Of a DNA stretch of 64,000 bases, positions 39,914 to 50,558 are shown piece after piece. The DNA lies in NCBI RefSeq assembly GCF_049446155.1, contig NZ_JBMSEE010000002.1:707695-771694 (forward strand). Direction: 5' to 3'. The position numbers and the translations under genes are program-made. Origin of the DNA: Rivibacter sp049446155. GTDB taxonomy: Bacteria > Pseudomonadota > Gammaproteobacteria > Burkholderiales > Burkholderiaceae_C. Numbering within the stretch: position 1 is the stretch's first letter; every line of letters starts with the position of its first letter. The notes under the pieces were generated by a model. That model searched no databases. It saw only the letters and a list, made by a program, of their open reading frames with translations, and was not told the origin of the DNA.

Positions 39914-42184
39914 ATGAACCGCCTCGTCGACCTTCCCAAGCGCGCGCTCGACCTGTTTCGCAGCGAAGAAGAGGACAGCAACCGCTCGGCCAACCCCAGC
40001 TTCATGGAGGTGCTCGACGCGCGCCTGAGCCGCCGCTCGATCCTGCGCGGCGGCGTCGGCACCGCGGCGACCGCGCTGCTCGGCGGCCTGGGCATGACGG
40101 CCTGCGGCGGCAGCGACGACGATGACGACGACGGCAGCGAAGCGCCCGCGCCGCTGACCACGCTGGCCTTCACGGCCGTGGCCAAGAGCGTCGCCGACGT
40201 CGTCTCGGTGCCGACCGGCTACACCGCGTCGATCATCTACGCGCTCGGCGACCCGATCCTGGCCGGCGCCACCGCCTTCAAGAACGACGGCACCGATGCC
40301 GATTTCGACAACCGCGCCGGCGACCACCACGACGGCATGGAGTACTTCGGCCTGTCGGCCGCCGGCCAGCGCGACGACGAGAGCTCGACCCGCGGGCTGC
40401 TGGTGATGAACCACGAGGCCACCAGCCAGGGCAACGGGGAACTCGCGTCGGCCTTCGTGCACGCCAATGGCGGCACCAACACGCTGCCGCGCCCGGCCGC
40501 TGAGGTCGACCGCGAGGTGCCGCTGCACGGCGTGTCGGTCGTCGAGGTGACCAAGGCTTCGGGCCAGTGGGCCTATGTCCAGGGCTCGAACTTCAACCGC
40601 CGCGTCACGCCGCTGACGCCGGTGGAGTTGTCCGGCCCGGCGCGCGGCAATGCGCTGATGAAGACCAAGTACTCGACCGCCGGCACGCAGGCGCGCGGCA
40701 CGCTCAACAACTGCGGCACCGGCATCACGCCCTGGGGCACCTACCTCACCGGCGAGGAGAACTGGGCGGGCTACTTCACCCGCGGCGCGGCCGACGATGC
40801 GGCGCGCGGCGACCGCAGCGTGGTCTCGCTGCAGCGCTACGGCCGCAGCCAGGGCGCGGCCAGCCGCCACGGCTGGGAAACCGGTGGCGCCGCCGACCAG
40901 TACGCGCGCTGGAACATCAGCAAGAGCGGCGCGTCGACCGACGGCAGCGACGACTACCGCAACGAGCTGAACACTTTCGGCTACATCGTCGAGATCGATC
41001 CCTACGACAAGACCAAGGCGATCAAGAAGCGCACGGCGCTCGGCCGCTTTGCGCACGAGAGCGCGTCGTTCTCCAAGCTCGCGGCCGGCAAGCCCCTGGC
41101 CGTCTACATGGGCGACGACTCGCGCGGCGAGTACATCTACAAGTTCGTCTCGACGGCCAACTGGGATGCCGCCGATGCGCAGGCCACCGACCGCGTCGCC
41201 ACGGGCGACAAGTACCTCGACGCCGGCAAGCTGTACGTCGCCAAGTTCGCCGCCGACGGCACGGGCCAGTGGATCGAGTTGAACATCGCCAATGCGGCGA
41301 TCGCCGGCTACGCGAACTACGCCTTCGCCGACCAGGCCGATGTGCTGGTGAACGCCCGCCTCGCGGCCGACGCGGTGGGCGCGACCAAGATGGACCGTCC
41401 CGAGTGGTGCGCCGTGCATCCGACCACCGGCGAGATCTACTACACGCTCACCAACAACAGCAACCGCAAGGTCGAGCCCAGCAGCGGCTCGCAGATGGCC
41501 GTCGATGCGGCCAATCCGCGCTCCTACAAGGACAGCTATGCGGGCGGCGCCGAGGGCTCGGCCGGCAACATCAACGGCCACATCATCCGCATCGCCGAGA
41601 CCGGCGGCGAGGCCGCGGCCACGGGCTTCACGTGGGACGTCTATCTGTTCGGCGCCCAGTCGGACGCCGATGCGACGAAGATCAACCTCTCGTCGCTGAC
41701 GGCCGACCAGGACTTCTCCAGCCCCGACGGCCTGTGGTTCAGCAAGAACACCGGCCTGTGCTGGATCCAGACCGACGACGGCGCCTACACCGACGTCACG
41801 AACTGCATGATGCTCGCCGGCGTGCCGGGCCAGGTGGGCGACGGCACCGAGGTGACGCTCAGCTACACGAAGGCCGATGCCAGCACCCTGGCGATCACCA
41901 CCCGCGTCGGCAAGAAGCCGGCGGCCGACACGCTCAAGCGCTTCCTCGTGGGCCCGAAGGACTGCGAACTCACCGGCTGCGCCGAAACGCCCGACGGCAA
42001 GACGCTGTTCGTCAACATCCAGCACCCCGGCGAGTCGATCACCTCGGCGAACGTGGCCAACCCGAGCAGCTACACCAGCCATTGGCCGGGCAACGCCGGC
42101 TACGGCGCGGGCGGTGCGACGGCGCGTCCGCGTTCGGCCACGCTGGCCATCACCAAGAACGACGGCGGCCGTGTCGGCAGCTAA
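39914..42184 (+). CDS. phoX: PhoX-type alkaline phosphatase
   Basis: This is a 756-residue secreted phosphatase of the PhoX (DUF839) family, which releases phosphate from organic esters using calcium and iron. The N-terminus has a Tat signal (LSRRSILRGG, the RR at 40-41). The conserved LVMNHEATSQG, NNCGTGITPWGTYLTGEEN and WCAVHPTTGEIYYTLTNN blocks are present, and a C-terminal Cys pair (KDCELTGC) is visible. An unusual Asp-rich run (DDDDDD) follows the signal. The four-unit Pho box upstream fits induction by PhoB. Confidence 0.93.
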   Translation: MNRLVDLPKRALDLFRSEEEDSNRSANPSFMEVLDARLSRRSILRGGVGTAATALLGGLGMTACGGSDDDDDDGSEAPAPLTTLAFTAVAKSVADVVSVPTGYTASIIYALGDPILAGATAFKNDGTDADFDNRAGDHHDGMEYFGLSAAGQRDDESSTRGLLVMNHEATSQGNGELASAFVHANGGTNTLPRPAAEVDREVPLHGVSVVEVTKASGQWAYVQGSNFNRRVTPLTPVELSGPARGNALMKTKYSTAGTQARGTLNNCGTGITPWGTYLTGEENWAGYFTRGAADDAARGDRSVVSLQRYGRSQGAASRHGWETGGAADQYARWNISKSGASTDGSDDYRNELNTFGYIVEIDPYDKTKAIKKRTALGRFAHESASFSKLAAGKPLAVYMGDDSRGEYIYKFVSTANWDAADAQATDRVATGDKYLDAGKLYVAKFAADGTGQWIELNIANAAIAGYANYAFADQADVLVNARLAADAVGATKMDRPEWCAVHPTTGEIYYTLTNNSNRKVEPSSGSQMAVDAANPRSYKDSYAGGAEGSAGNINGHIIRIAETGGEAAATGFTWDVYLFGAQSDADATKINLSSLTADQDFSSPDGLWFSKNTGLCWIQTDDGAYTDVTNCMMLAGVPGQVGDGTEVTLSYTKADASTLAITTRVGKKPAADTLKRFLVGPKDCELTGCAETPDGKTLFVNIQHPGESITSANVANPSSYTSHWPGNAGYGAGGATARPRSATLAITKNDGGRVGS

Positions 42185-42191
42185 AAGCCAA

Positions 42192-42249
42192 AGGGCCCGC
42201 GCGAGCGGGCCCTCAAAAAGCGAAAAGGGCTCGCACTGCGAGCCCTTTT
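42192..42249. terminator. Double hairpin terminator between phoX and rpsT
   Basis: Two hairpins lie in tandem. The first (42192-42213) is a 9-bp GC stem with a GCGA loop. The second (42223-42249) is a perfect 12-bp stem with a three-base loop that carries A4 on one side and T4 on the other, so it terminates transcription in both directions. Confidence 0.85.
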
Positions 42250-42270
42250 CTCATCACCCGGACAGCGGCT

Positions 42271-42567
42271 TCAGGCCGCCAGCGCCTTGATCTTGGCCGA
42301 CAGGCGGCTCTTGTAGCGAGCGGCCTTGTTCTTGTGGAAGATGCCCTTGTCGGCGATCGAGTCGATCACCTTCTGGGCGCCCTTGAAGGTTTCGGTGGCC
42401 TGGGCCTTGTCACCGCCGGTGACGGCCTTCAGCACGGCCTTGACGGCGGTGCGGAACTTCGAGCGCAGCGAGGAGTTGGCGGCGTTGAGCGCGACGTCCT
42501 GGCGAGCGCGCTTGCGACCCGACTTGATGCGGGGCGACTTCTTCTTGGCTTTGGCGGAGGTGGCCAT
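42271..42567 (-). CDS. rpsT: 30S ribosomal protein S20
   Basis: This is a 98-residue basic primary 16S rRNA-binding protein. It has the standard MATSAKAKKKSPRIKSGRKRAR-type N-terminus in two basic halves, the SLRSKFRTAVKAVLKAV helix and HKNKAARYKSRLSAKIK. The ATG at 42567 fits the family; an upstream in-frame start is longer than any S20. It faces the murJ gene across a shared divergent region, a gene pair common in Burkholderiales. Confidence 0.96.
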   Translation of the reverse strand: MATSAKAKKKSPRIKSGRKRARQDVALNAANSSLRSKFRTAVKAVLKAVTGGDKAQATETFKGAQKVIDSIADKGIFHKNKAARYKSRLSAKIKALAA

Positions 42568-42663
42568 GTTGAGATGAAAGGTGTCCGGGTGGAAAGCCCG
42601 CGAGTGTACCACGCTCGCCTACAGCAAGCCAGGCCGGGCGGCAAGACGTTAGTAGCCGCTTCC

Positions 42664-42669
42664 TATAAT
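42664..42669 (+). promoter_or_regulatory. Candidate -10 box for murJ
   Basis: A perfect TATAAT lies 29 bases upstream of the murJ start. No good -35 hexamer is present at 16-18 bases, so it may depend on an activator or an extended contact. Confidence 0.35.
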
Positions 42670-42697
42670 CCGCCGCTTTGCCAGGCTCCGGCCCCCG

Positions 42698-44263
42698 ATG
42701 AACCTGCTGCGCGCTGCCTCCACCGTCTCCTTGCTGACGCTTGCCTCGCGCATCACCGGTCTGGTGCGCGAGCAGGTCGTCGCGGCCACCTTCGGCGCCA
42801 GCGTCGTGACCGACGCGTTCAACGTCGCGTTTCGCCTGCCAAACCTGCTGCGCAGGCTGTTCGCCGAGGGCGCGTTCTCGCAGGCTTTCGTGCCGATCCT
42901 CGCCGAAACGCGCACCCGCCAGGGCGACGAAGCCACGCGCAGCCTGGTCGACGCAGTCGCCACGGTGCTGTGCTGGGCGCTGCTGGCGACATGCATCGTC
43001 GGCGTGGTCGGCGCGCCGCTGCTCGTGTGGTTGATCGCCCAGGGCCTCAAGGCCAGCGGCGGCTTCGACCTGGCGGTCGTGATGACGCGGCTGATGTTTC
43101 CGTACATCGGCTTCATGTCCCTGGTCGCACTGGCTGCCGGGGTGCTGAACACCTGGAAGCGCTTCGCCGTGCCGGCCGCGACGCCGGTGCTGCTGAACCT
43201 GAGCTTCATCGCCGCGGCCTGGTGGCTGTCGCCGGTGTTCGAGCGCCATGGGATCGAGCCGGTCTACGCGCTGGCAGCGGGGGTGATGCTCGGGGGCGTG
43301 CTGCAGTTCGCCTGGCAGCTGCCGGCGCTGGCGCGCATCGGCATGCTGCCGCGCATCGGCGTCGCGCCGGCCGCGATCGCGACGGCCTGGCGGCACCCCG
43401 GCGTGCACCGCGTGCTGCGCCAGATGGCGCCGGCGCTGCTGGGCGTCTCGGTGGCGCAGATCTCGCTGCTGATCAACACCCAGATCGCAACCCAGGTCGG
43501 CCCGGGCGCGGTGTCGTGGCTGAGCTATGCCGACCGGCTGATGGAGTTCCCGACTGCCCTGCTGGGCGTTGCGCTCGGCGTCGTGCTGCTGCCGCAGCTG
43601 TCGGCCGCCCAGGCGCGCGACGACGCGGTGCAGTTCTCCGCGATGCTCGACTGGGGCCTGCGCCTGGTCGTGCTGCTCGCGCTGCCATGCGCGGTCGCGC
43701 TGCTGGTGTTCCCGCAGGGGCTGGTGGCGGTGCTCTACCAGCGCGGCGCCTTCGTCGCCAACGACGTCGCACAGACCGTGACTGCGCTGCGCGGCTACGG
43801 CGTCGGCCTGCTGGGCCTGGTGGGGCTGAAGGTGCTCACGCCCGGTTTCTACGCCAAGCAGGACATCCGCACGCCGGTGCGCGTGGCGATCGTCGTGCTG
43901 GTGCTGACCCAGCTGCTGAACCTGGCCTTCGTGCCGTGGCTGGGCCACGCGGGCCTGGCGCTGTCGATCGGCTGCGGGGCCCTGGTCAATGCGGCCTGGC
44001 TGATGGTCGGGCTGCGCCGGCGCGGCAGCTGGCTGCCGGCGCCTGGTTGGGGCGCCTTCCTCGCGCGCGTGGTGTTGGCCACCGCGCTGATGGGCGCCTT
44101 GCTGGCCGCGGCCACCTGGCGCTTCGACTGGGTGGCGCTCGGCCGCCAGGAGCTGCTGCGAGCCGGCTTGCTGGCGGCCGTGCTCGGCGGCGCGGCGCTG
44201 CTGTATTTCGGCACGCTGCTGGCGTGCGGGCTGCGGCTGAAATCGTTCATCCGTCGCGGCTGA
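42698..44263 (+). CDS. murJ: Lipid II flippase MurJ
   Basis: This is a 521-residue multispanning inner-membrane protein that flips the lipid II peptidoglycan precursor to the periplasm. The N-terminus has SLLTLASRITGLVREQVVAA and FRLPNLLRRLFAEGAFSQAFVP; about 14 membrane segments are spread over the full length, as in MviN/MurJ. Conserved charged residues of the central cavity (RLPN...RR and EG) are present. Length is normal. It is upstream of a SirB1-type gene. Confidence 0.95.
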   Translation: MNLLRAASTVSLLTLASRITGLVREQVVAATFGASVVTDAFNVAFRLPNLLRRLFAEGAFSQAFVPILAETRTRQGDEATRSLVDAVATVLCWALLATCIVGVVGAPLLVWLIAQGLKASGGFDLAVVMTRLMFPYIGFMSLVALAAGVLNTWKRFAVPAATPVLLNLSFIAAAWWLSPVFERHGIEPVYALAAGVMLGGVLQFAWQLPALARIGMLPRIGVAPAAIATAWRHPGVHRVLRQMAPALLGVSVAQISLLINTQIATQVGPGAVSWLSYADRLMEFPTALLGVALGVVLLPQLSAAQARDDAVQFSAMLDWGLRLVVLLALPCAVALLVFPQGLVAVLYQRGAFVANDVAQTVTALRGYGVGLLGLVGLKVLTPGFYAKQDIRTPVRVAIVVLVLTQLLNLAFVPWLGHAGLALSIGCGALVNAAWLMVGLRRRGSWLPAPGWGAFLARVVLATALMGALLAAATWRFDWVALGRQELLRAGLLAAVLGGAALLYFGTLLACGLRLKSFIRRG

Positions 44264-44323
44264 TCCGTACGCGGGCAATGCCGGTGCCGACGCGGCGCAG
44301 GCACGGCCTACACTGTGTCCGAG

Positions 44324-45184
44324 ATGCCCACCTACGCTCCCCTGACGCCGCTGGAGTACTTCGCGTCGCTCGTGGCCGACGACGCCCATTTCGCGCTCAC
44401 CGAGGCTGCGGTCGCGATCGCGCAGGACGAGGAGCCGCGGCTCGACGTGCAGGCCGTGCTGTCGGACATCGACAGCCTCGCGCAGCGCGTGCGCGAGCGC
44501 CTGCCGGCCGACGCCGGTGCGGTGCAGAAGCTGCGCCTGCTCAACCGCTATTTCTATCGGGAGCTGGGCTTCGCGGGCAACGTGAATGACTACTACGCCC
44601 CGGGCAACAGCTACCTGCACGAGGTGTTGCGCACGCGCCTGGGCATCCCGATCTCGCTGGCGGTGATCTACCTCGAGATCGCGCAACAGATCGGCCTGGC
44701 CGCGCGCGGCGTCTCGTTTCCCGGCCACTTCCTCGTCAAGCTCAAGATGCCGCAGGGCGAAGTGGTGATCGACCCGTTCACCGGCAAGTCCCTGTCGCGC
44801 GAGCAGCTCGACGAGCGGCTCGCGCCCTACAAGCGCCGTCAGGGGCTGCTGGGCGAGTTCGACATCCCGCTGGGCCTGTTCCTGCAGGCCGCGCCGCCGC
44901 GCGAGGTGATCGCGCGCATGCTGCGCAACCTGAAGGAGCTCTACCGCAGCCAGGAGGATTGGCCTCGGCTGGTGCCGGTGCTGCAGCGCCTGGTCGTGCT
45001 GCTGCCCGCCGACGCGACCGAGCGCCGCGACCTCGGCCTGGCGCGTGCCGAGCTGGGCGACGCGGCCGGCGCGGCGGCCGACCTCGAGGCCTACCTGAGC
45101 CAGTCGCCGGCCGCTGAGGATCGCGACGAGATCGCCGAGCGCGTGGCCGAACTGCGCGCGGCCGGCCCGCGCCACCTCCACTGA
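44324..45184 (+). CDS. SirB1-family transglutaminase-like/TPR protein
   Basis: This is a 286-residue protein of the SirB1 family. The transglutaminase-like part includes LLNRYFYRELGFAGN, YYAPGNSYLHEVL and LGIPISLAVIYLEIA, with FPGHFLVK and DPFTGK near the middle. A tetratricopeptide-like C-terminal part begins around residue 200 (ELYRSQEDWPRLVPVLQRL). In this family the catalytic Cys is normally absent, and I see none in the expected position. The physiological role is unknown. The ATG at 44324 was chosen; a GTG nine bases earlier is also possible. Confidence 0.82.
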   Translation: MPTYAPLTPLEYFASLVADDAHFALTEAAVAIAQDEEPRLDVQAVLSDIDSLAQRVRERLPADAGAVQKLRLLNRYFYRELGFAGNVNDYYAPGNSYLHEVLRTRLGIPISLAVIYLEIAQQIGLAARGVSFPGHFLVKLKMPQGEVVIDPFTGKSLSREQLDERLAPYKRRQGLLGEFDIPLGLFLQAAPPREVIARMLRNLKELYRSQEDWPRLVPVLQRLVVLLPADATERRDLGLARAELGDAAGAAADLEAYLSQSPAAEDRDEIAERVAELRAAGPRHLH

Positions 45185-45415
45185 CCGCCGTCACGGCACG
45201 GCCGCACCGGGGCCCGGCCCCGATAGAATCGTCGCGCCTTTGCGGCCCGCGCAATGCGCGCCGTGTCGCCGCAGCCTGCGGTCGGGCCCGGTGCCGGGCG
45301 CCGCGCCCGCCGCCTACCTCGAGTTCCTGCACCCCGTGCCTCGCCCGCTCGTTCATGTGATCGCGACGTCGCCGCGCCTGTGCGCGCAGCGCCCGCGCGT
45401 GGGCGCATGACCGCC

Positions 45416-46093
45416 ATGCGCCAGCTTCCGCTCGCGATCGCGCCGGGCCCCGCGCCGGGGTTCGACAACTTCGTGCCCGGAACCAATGCCGCGGCGCTGG
45501 CGGCGCTGCGCCGTCGGCCGCTGCCCGCGACGCCGCTGTACCTGTGGGGCGAGACCGGCACCGGCAAGACCCATCTGCTGCAGGCCCTGGCGCGCGAGCT
45601 GCGCGACGGCGAGGGCGCGTCGATCGGCGCCTTCGGCGTGCGCTCGTCCGCACCCTGGGCCTGGGACGAAACCTGGCGCGCGGTGCTGATCGACGATTGC
45701 GAGTCGCTCGACGCCGCGCAGCAGCACGCCGCCTTTGCGCTGTTCGTCGAGGCGCAGGGCGCGCAGGTGCCGCTGGTGGCCGCGGGCCGCCTGCCGCCGG
45801 TCGACCTGCCGCTGCGCGAGGACTTGCGCACCCGCCTGGGCTTCGGCCTGGTGTTCCAGCTGCAGCCGCCGACCGAGGCCGAGGTGCGCGCCGCGCTGCG
45901 CCGCGAGGCCGACCGGCGCGGCATCTTTCTCTCCGACGAGCTGATGCGCTGGGTCATGCTGCGCCACGCGCGCGACCTCGGCTCGCTGATGGGCCTGCTC
46001 GACCGCCTCGACGTCTACGCGCTCGAGCGCCAGCGTGCCGTGACCGTGCCGCTGCTGCGCGAGATGCTCGGCAGCGAGGCGCCCGCCGACTGA
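45416..46093 (+). CDS. hda: DnaA regulatory inactivator Hda
   Basis: This is a 225-residue AAA+ protein related to DnaA. With the sliding clamp it promotes ATP hydrolysis on DnaA and so limits replication starts. The clamp-binding N-terminus is MRQLPLAI, followed by PGFDNFVPG, the Walker A loop GETGTGKT at 45-52, and AVLIDDCESL for Walker B. The C-terminal MRWVMLRHARDLGSLMGLLDRLD matches Hda. An ATG nine bases upstream (45407) would add three residues. Confidence 0.86.
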   Translation: MRQLPLAIAPGPAPGFDNFVPGTNAAALAALRRRPLPATPLYLWGETGTGKTHLLQALARELRDGEGASIGAFGVRSSAPWAWDETWRAVLIDDCESLDAAQQHAAFALFVEAQGAQVPLVAAGRLPPVDLPLREDLRTRLGFGLVFQLQPPTEAEVRAALRREADRRGIFLSDELMRWVMLRHARDLGSLMGLLDRLDVYALERQRAVTVPLLREMLGSEAPAD

Positions 46094-46097
46094 AGCC

Positions 46098-46762
46098 ATG
46101 GACCTCTGCCTGTTCGACCTCGACCACACGCTGATCACGCTGGACTCCGACCACGAGTGGGGCGAGTTCATGATCACGATCGGCTGGGCCGACGCACACG
46201 CCCACCGCGCCACCAACGACGCGTTCTACGCGCAGTACCAGGCGGGCCGGCTCGACCTCGACGCCTACATCGACTTCGCGACGCGGCCTTGGCGCGATCG
46301 CTCCCAGGCCGAGCTCGCGCAGGCGCAGGCGCGCTTCATGCGCGAGGTGATCGAGCCGGCCATCCCGCGCGCGGCGCGCGCGCTGGTCGAGGAGCACCGT
46401 GCGCGCGGCGACCGCGTCGCGATCGTCACCGCGACCAACGAGTTCGTCACCGCACCGATCGCGCGCGCGTTCGACGTGGCGAGCCTCATCGCCATCGAGC
46501 TCGAGCGCGATGGCGCCGGCCGCGTGACCGGCCGCATCCGCGGCGTGCCCTCGTACCGCGAGGGCAAGGTCGAGCGCGTGCGCGAATGGCTCGCGGCCGA
46601 CGGCCTGTCGACGGCCGATTTCAACCGCATCAGCGTCTACAGCGACTCTCCCAACGACCTGCCGCTGCTCGAGATGGCCACCGACGCGGTGGCCACCAAT
46701 CCGACGCCCGCGCTCGAAGCGGTGGCGCGCGAGCGCGGCTGGCGTCTTCTGAACCTGAGCTC

Positions 46763-46766
<4 letters not shown>
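46098..46766 (+). CDS. HAD-superfamily IB phosphatase
   Basis: This is a 222-residue phosphatase of the SerB-like HAD group. Motif I is FDLDHTLI with the nucleophile Asp, motif II is in VAIVTATNEF, and motif III/IV is GKVERV with SDSPNDLPLLE. The middle domain is helical. Related Burkholderiales genes in this position are annotated as histidinol-phosphatase or phosphoserine phosphatase-like, but the substrate cannot be fixed. It is separated from hda by four bases and overlaps pcnB by four, implying an operon. Confidence 0.85.
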
Positions 46767-48346
<1,580 letters not shown>

Positions 48347-48361
48347 ACCACGCGGGCCGGC

Positions 48362-48859
48362 ATGCAGCGCGCCTACATCGGTCTCGGCGCCAACCTCGGC
48401 GATGCGCGCGGCGCGCTGGCCGCGGCGCTGCGCGCGCTGGCGGCGCTGCCGGCCACGCGGGTGGCCGCCGTGTCCTCGCTCTACCGCACGGCGCCGATCG
48501 ATTCGAGCGGCCCCGACTACCTCAATGCGGTGGCCGCGCTCGACACCGAGCTGGAACCCGAGGACTTGCTGCAATCGCTGCTCGACATCGAGGCACGCCA
48601 CGGCCGCGAGCGTCCCTACCGCAATGCGCCGCGCACGCTCGACCTCGACTTGCTGCTGCATGGCGAGCGGCAGCTGCACACGCACGCGCTGACGCTGCCG
48701 CATCCGCGCCTGCACGAGCGTGCCTTCGTGCTGCGACCGCTGCTGGAACTCGCACCGGCGCTCGAGGCGCCGGGGCTGGGCCCGCTCGCGTCCTACCTCG
48801 ATCGCGTGGCCGATCAGCACATCGAGCGCTGCGAGATGCCGGTCGTTCCCTGGCCCTGA
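48362..48859 (+). CDS. folK: Hydroxymethyldihydropterin pyrophosphokinase
   Basis: This is a 165-residue enzyme of folate synthesis (HPPK), which transfers pyrophosphate to 6-hydroxymethyl-dihydropterin. Family blocks are present in order: YIGLGANLGDARGAL, SSLYRTAPI, GRERPYRNAPRTLDLDLLLHG and LPHPRLHERAFVLRPLLEL. Length matches. It is 15 bases after pcnB, continuing the operon. Confidence 0.94.
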   Translation: MQRAYIGLGANLGDARGALAAALRALAALPATRVAAVSSLYRTAPIDSSGPDYLNAVAALDTELEPEDLLQSLLDIEARHGRERPYRNAPRTLDLDLLLHGERQLHTHALTLPHPRLHERAFVLRPLLELAPALEAPGLGPLASYLDRVADQHIERCEMPVVPWP

Positions 48860-48879
48860 CGAGACATCGGGAGACCGCG

Positions 48880-49380
48880 GTGGCGCAAAGCATTGCATGC
48901 ACTGCCGCACTCGCCTGCGCGATCTCGGCCGCCACCGGCGTGGCCGCGGCCGCCGACGCGCCCGGGCGCGTGCAACAGCTCGGCTGGCTGGCCGGATGCT
49001 GGCAGCTCGAGCGCCGCACCGAGCGCGGCCCGCGCATCGTCGACGAGCAATGGATGGCGCCTTCGGGCGGCGCGCTGCTGGGTTCGAGCCGCACTGTCAG
49101 TGCCGGCGTGCTGGTCGATTTCGAGCACATGCTGATCCGCGAGGAGGGCGGCGGGCTGGTCTTCACCGCCAGGCCGGCGCGCCAGCCCGAGGCGAGCTTT
49201 CGCGCCATCGAGATCGCCGACGGCGCGGTCGTGTTCGAGAACCGCGAGCACGACTTTCCGCAGCGCGTGATCTACCGCCGCGGCGCCGATGGCCGGCTCG
49301 ATGCGCGCATCGAAGGCGTGCTCGGCGGCCAGCCGCGCGCCATCGACTTCCCCTACCGCCGCGTCGCCTGTCCCGGCTGA
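48880..49380 (+). CDS. Exported DUF6265-type protein
   Basis: This is a 166-residue protein with a GTG start and GGGAGA about eight bases upstream. A signal peptide (IACTAALACAISAATGVAAAA) is followed by LGWLAGCWQLER and DEQWMAPSGGALLGSSRTV, the pattern of DUF6265 beta-barrel proteins, and ENREHDFPQRVIYRR. It would be periplasmic. The biochemical role of the family is not known. It follows folK by 20 bases and may be cotranscribed. Confidence 0.7.
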   Translation: MAQSIACTAALACAISAATGVAAAADAPGRVQQLGWLAGCWQLERRTERGPRIVDEQWMAPSGGALLGSSRTVSAGVLVDFEHMLIREEGGGLVFTARPARQPEASFRAIEIADGAVVFENREHDFPQRVIYRRGADGRLDARIEGVLGGQPRAIDFPYRRVACPG

Positions 49381-49401
49381 GCGGCCGACATCGCGCCAAC
49401 C

Positions 49402-49761
49402 ATGACCGCCACCTCGCTTCCCGTACCGCTGCAGACCGTGGGCCTGCTCGTCGCCAGCAACGTCTTCATGACCTTCGCGTGGTACGGCCACCTCAAGAAC
49501 CTCGCCGACCGCACCTGGCTGGTCGCCGCGCTGTTGAGCTGGGGCATTGCGCTGTTCGAGTACCTGCTGCAGGTGCCGGCCAACCGCATCGGCGCCACGC
49601 AGTTCAGCGTCGGCCAGCTCAAGATCCTGCAGGAGGTGATCACGCTGTCGGTGTTCGTGCCGTTCGCGGTGTTCTACCTGCGCGAGCCGCTGAAGTGGGA
49701 CTACCTGTGGGCCGGGCTGTGCATGGTCGGCGCCGTCTACTTCATGTTTCGCAGCGCCTGA
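49402..49761 (+). CDS. DUF486 small membrane protein
   Basis: This is a 119-residue integral membrane protein with four predicted membrane segments. It has FMTFAWYGHLKNL, ALFEYLLQVPANRIG, QLKILQEVITLSVFVPFAVFYL and the ending MVGAVYFMF, all standard for the DUF486 family, related to the DMT transporters. The substrate is unknown. It is 21 bases downstream of the exported protein gene. Confidence 0.85.
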   Translation: MTATSLPVPLQTVGLLVASNVFMTFAWYGHLKNLADRTWLVAALLSWGIALFEYLLQVPANRIGATQFSVGQLKILQEVITLSVFVPFAVFYLREPLKWDYLWAGLCMVGAVYFMFRSA

Positions 49762-49886
49762 CCGGCGGCCCGCGACCGGCCCGCGGGGCAGCGTGTCAGT
49801 CGTGTGACAATCCGGCCTGCGCCCCGGGCACCCCCGGGGCGTTTCACGTCTGCCACCGACCCCGATCCGCGAACCCTGGAGATCCC

Positions 49887-50534
49887 ATGCTGTTCGGCAA
49901 GCTGCTGCCTCGCGAAGGCAACTTCTTCGAGCTCTTCAACCAGCATGGCCACCACATCGTGGAGGGTTCGCGTGCCTTCCTGCAGATGATCGAGAGCTAC
50001 GGCAACCTCACCGAGCGAGAGCGCCTGGCCGCCTCGGTCGACACGGCCGAGCGCCAGGCCGACAAGATCACCGCCGAGGTCAACCGGCTGCTGCACAAGA
50101 CCTTCATCACGCCGCTGGACCGCGAGCAGATCCACTCGCTGATCAACGCGATGGACGACATCCTCGACCTGCTGCAGGACACGACCGAGACCATGAGTCT
50201 CTACGACGTGCGCCGCATGACCGAGGAGACGCTCAGCCTGGGCCAGCTCAGCGCGCGCTGCTGCGAGCGCGTGCAGCACGCGGTGGCGCTGCTGCCCAAG
50301 CTCAGCCAGCCGACCGCGGTGGAAGCCGCGCTCAAGGCCTGCGAGGAGATCGACCACCTCGAAAGCGACGCCGACCGCGTGATGCGCTCGGCGATGAGCA
50401 AGCTGTTCCGCGAGGAGCAGGACGTGCGCGAGCTGATCAAGCTCAAGGCCATCTACGAGATGCTCGAGTCGATCACCGACCGCTGCGAGGATGTCGCCAA
50501 CCTGATCGAGGGCATCGTCCTCGAGAACTCCTGA
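49887..50534 (+). CDS. PhoU-like DUF47 protein paired with Pit transporter
   Basis: This is a 215-residue helical protein of the DUF47 (PhoU-like) family. It has FFELFNQHGHHIVEGSRAF, ERQADKITAEVNRLLHKTFITPLDRE in two blocks, and the C-terminal MLESITDRCEDVANLIEGIV with its metal-binding-type acidic residues. DUF47 genes are commonly found directly before pit and modulate phosphate uptake. It is 24 bases from the transporter gene, so the two are likely cotranscribed. Confidence 0.88.
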   Translation: MLFGKLLPREGNFFELFNQHGHHIVEGSRAFLQMIESYGNLTERERLAASVDTAERQADKITAEVNRLLHKTFITPLDREQIHSLINAMDDILDLLQDTTETMSLYDVRRMTEETLSLGQLSARCCERVQHAVALLPKLSQPTAVEAALKACEEIDHLESDADRVMRSAMSKLFREEQDVRELIKLKAIYEMLESITDRCEDVANLIEGIVLENS

Positions 50535-50558
50535 CCCCCGGGCGAAGGGCTTTCTGAG

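Noticed and set aside
49791..49811. Possible reverse-oriented Pho box before the DUF47-pit pair
   Set aside because: Only one good half-unit (TTGTCAC) with a poor second unit was found, so it is too weak to call beside the clear example at phoX.
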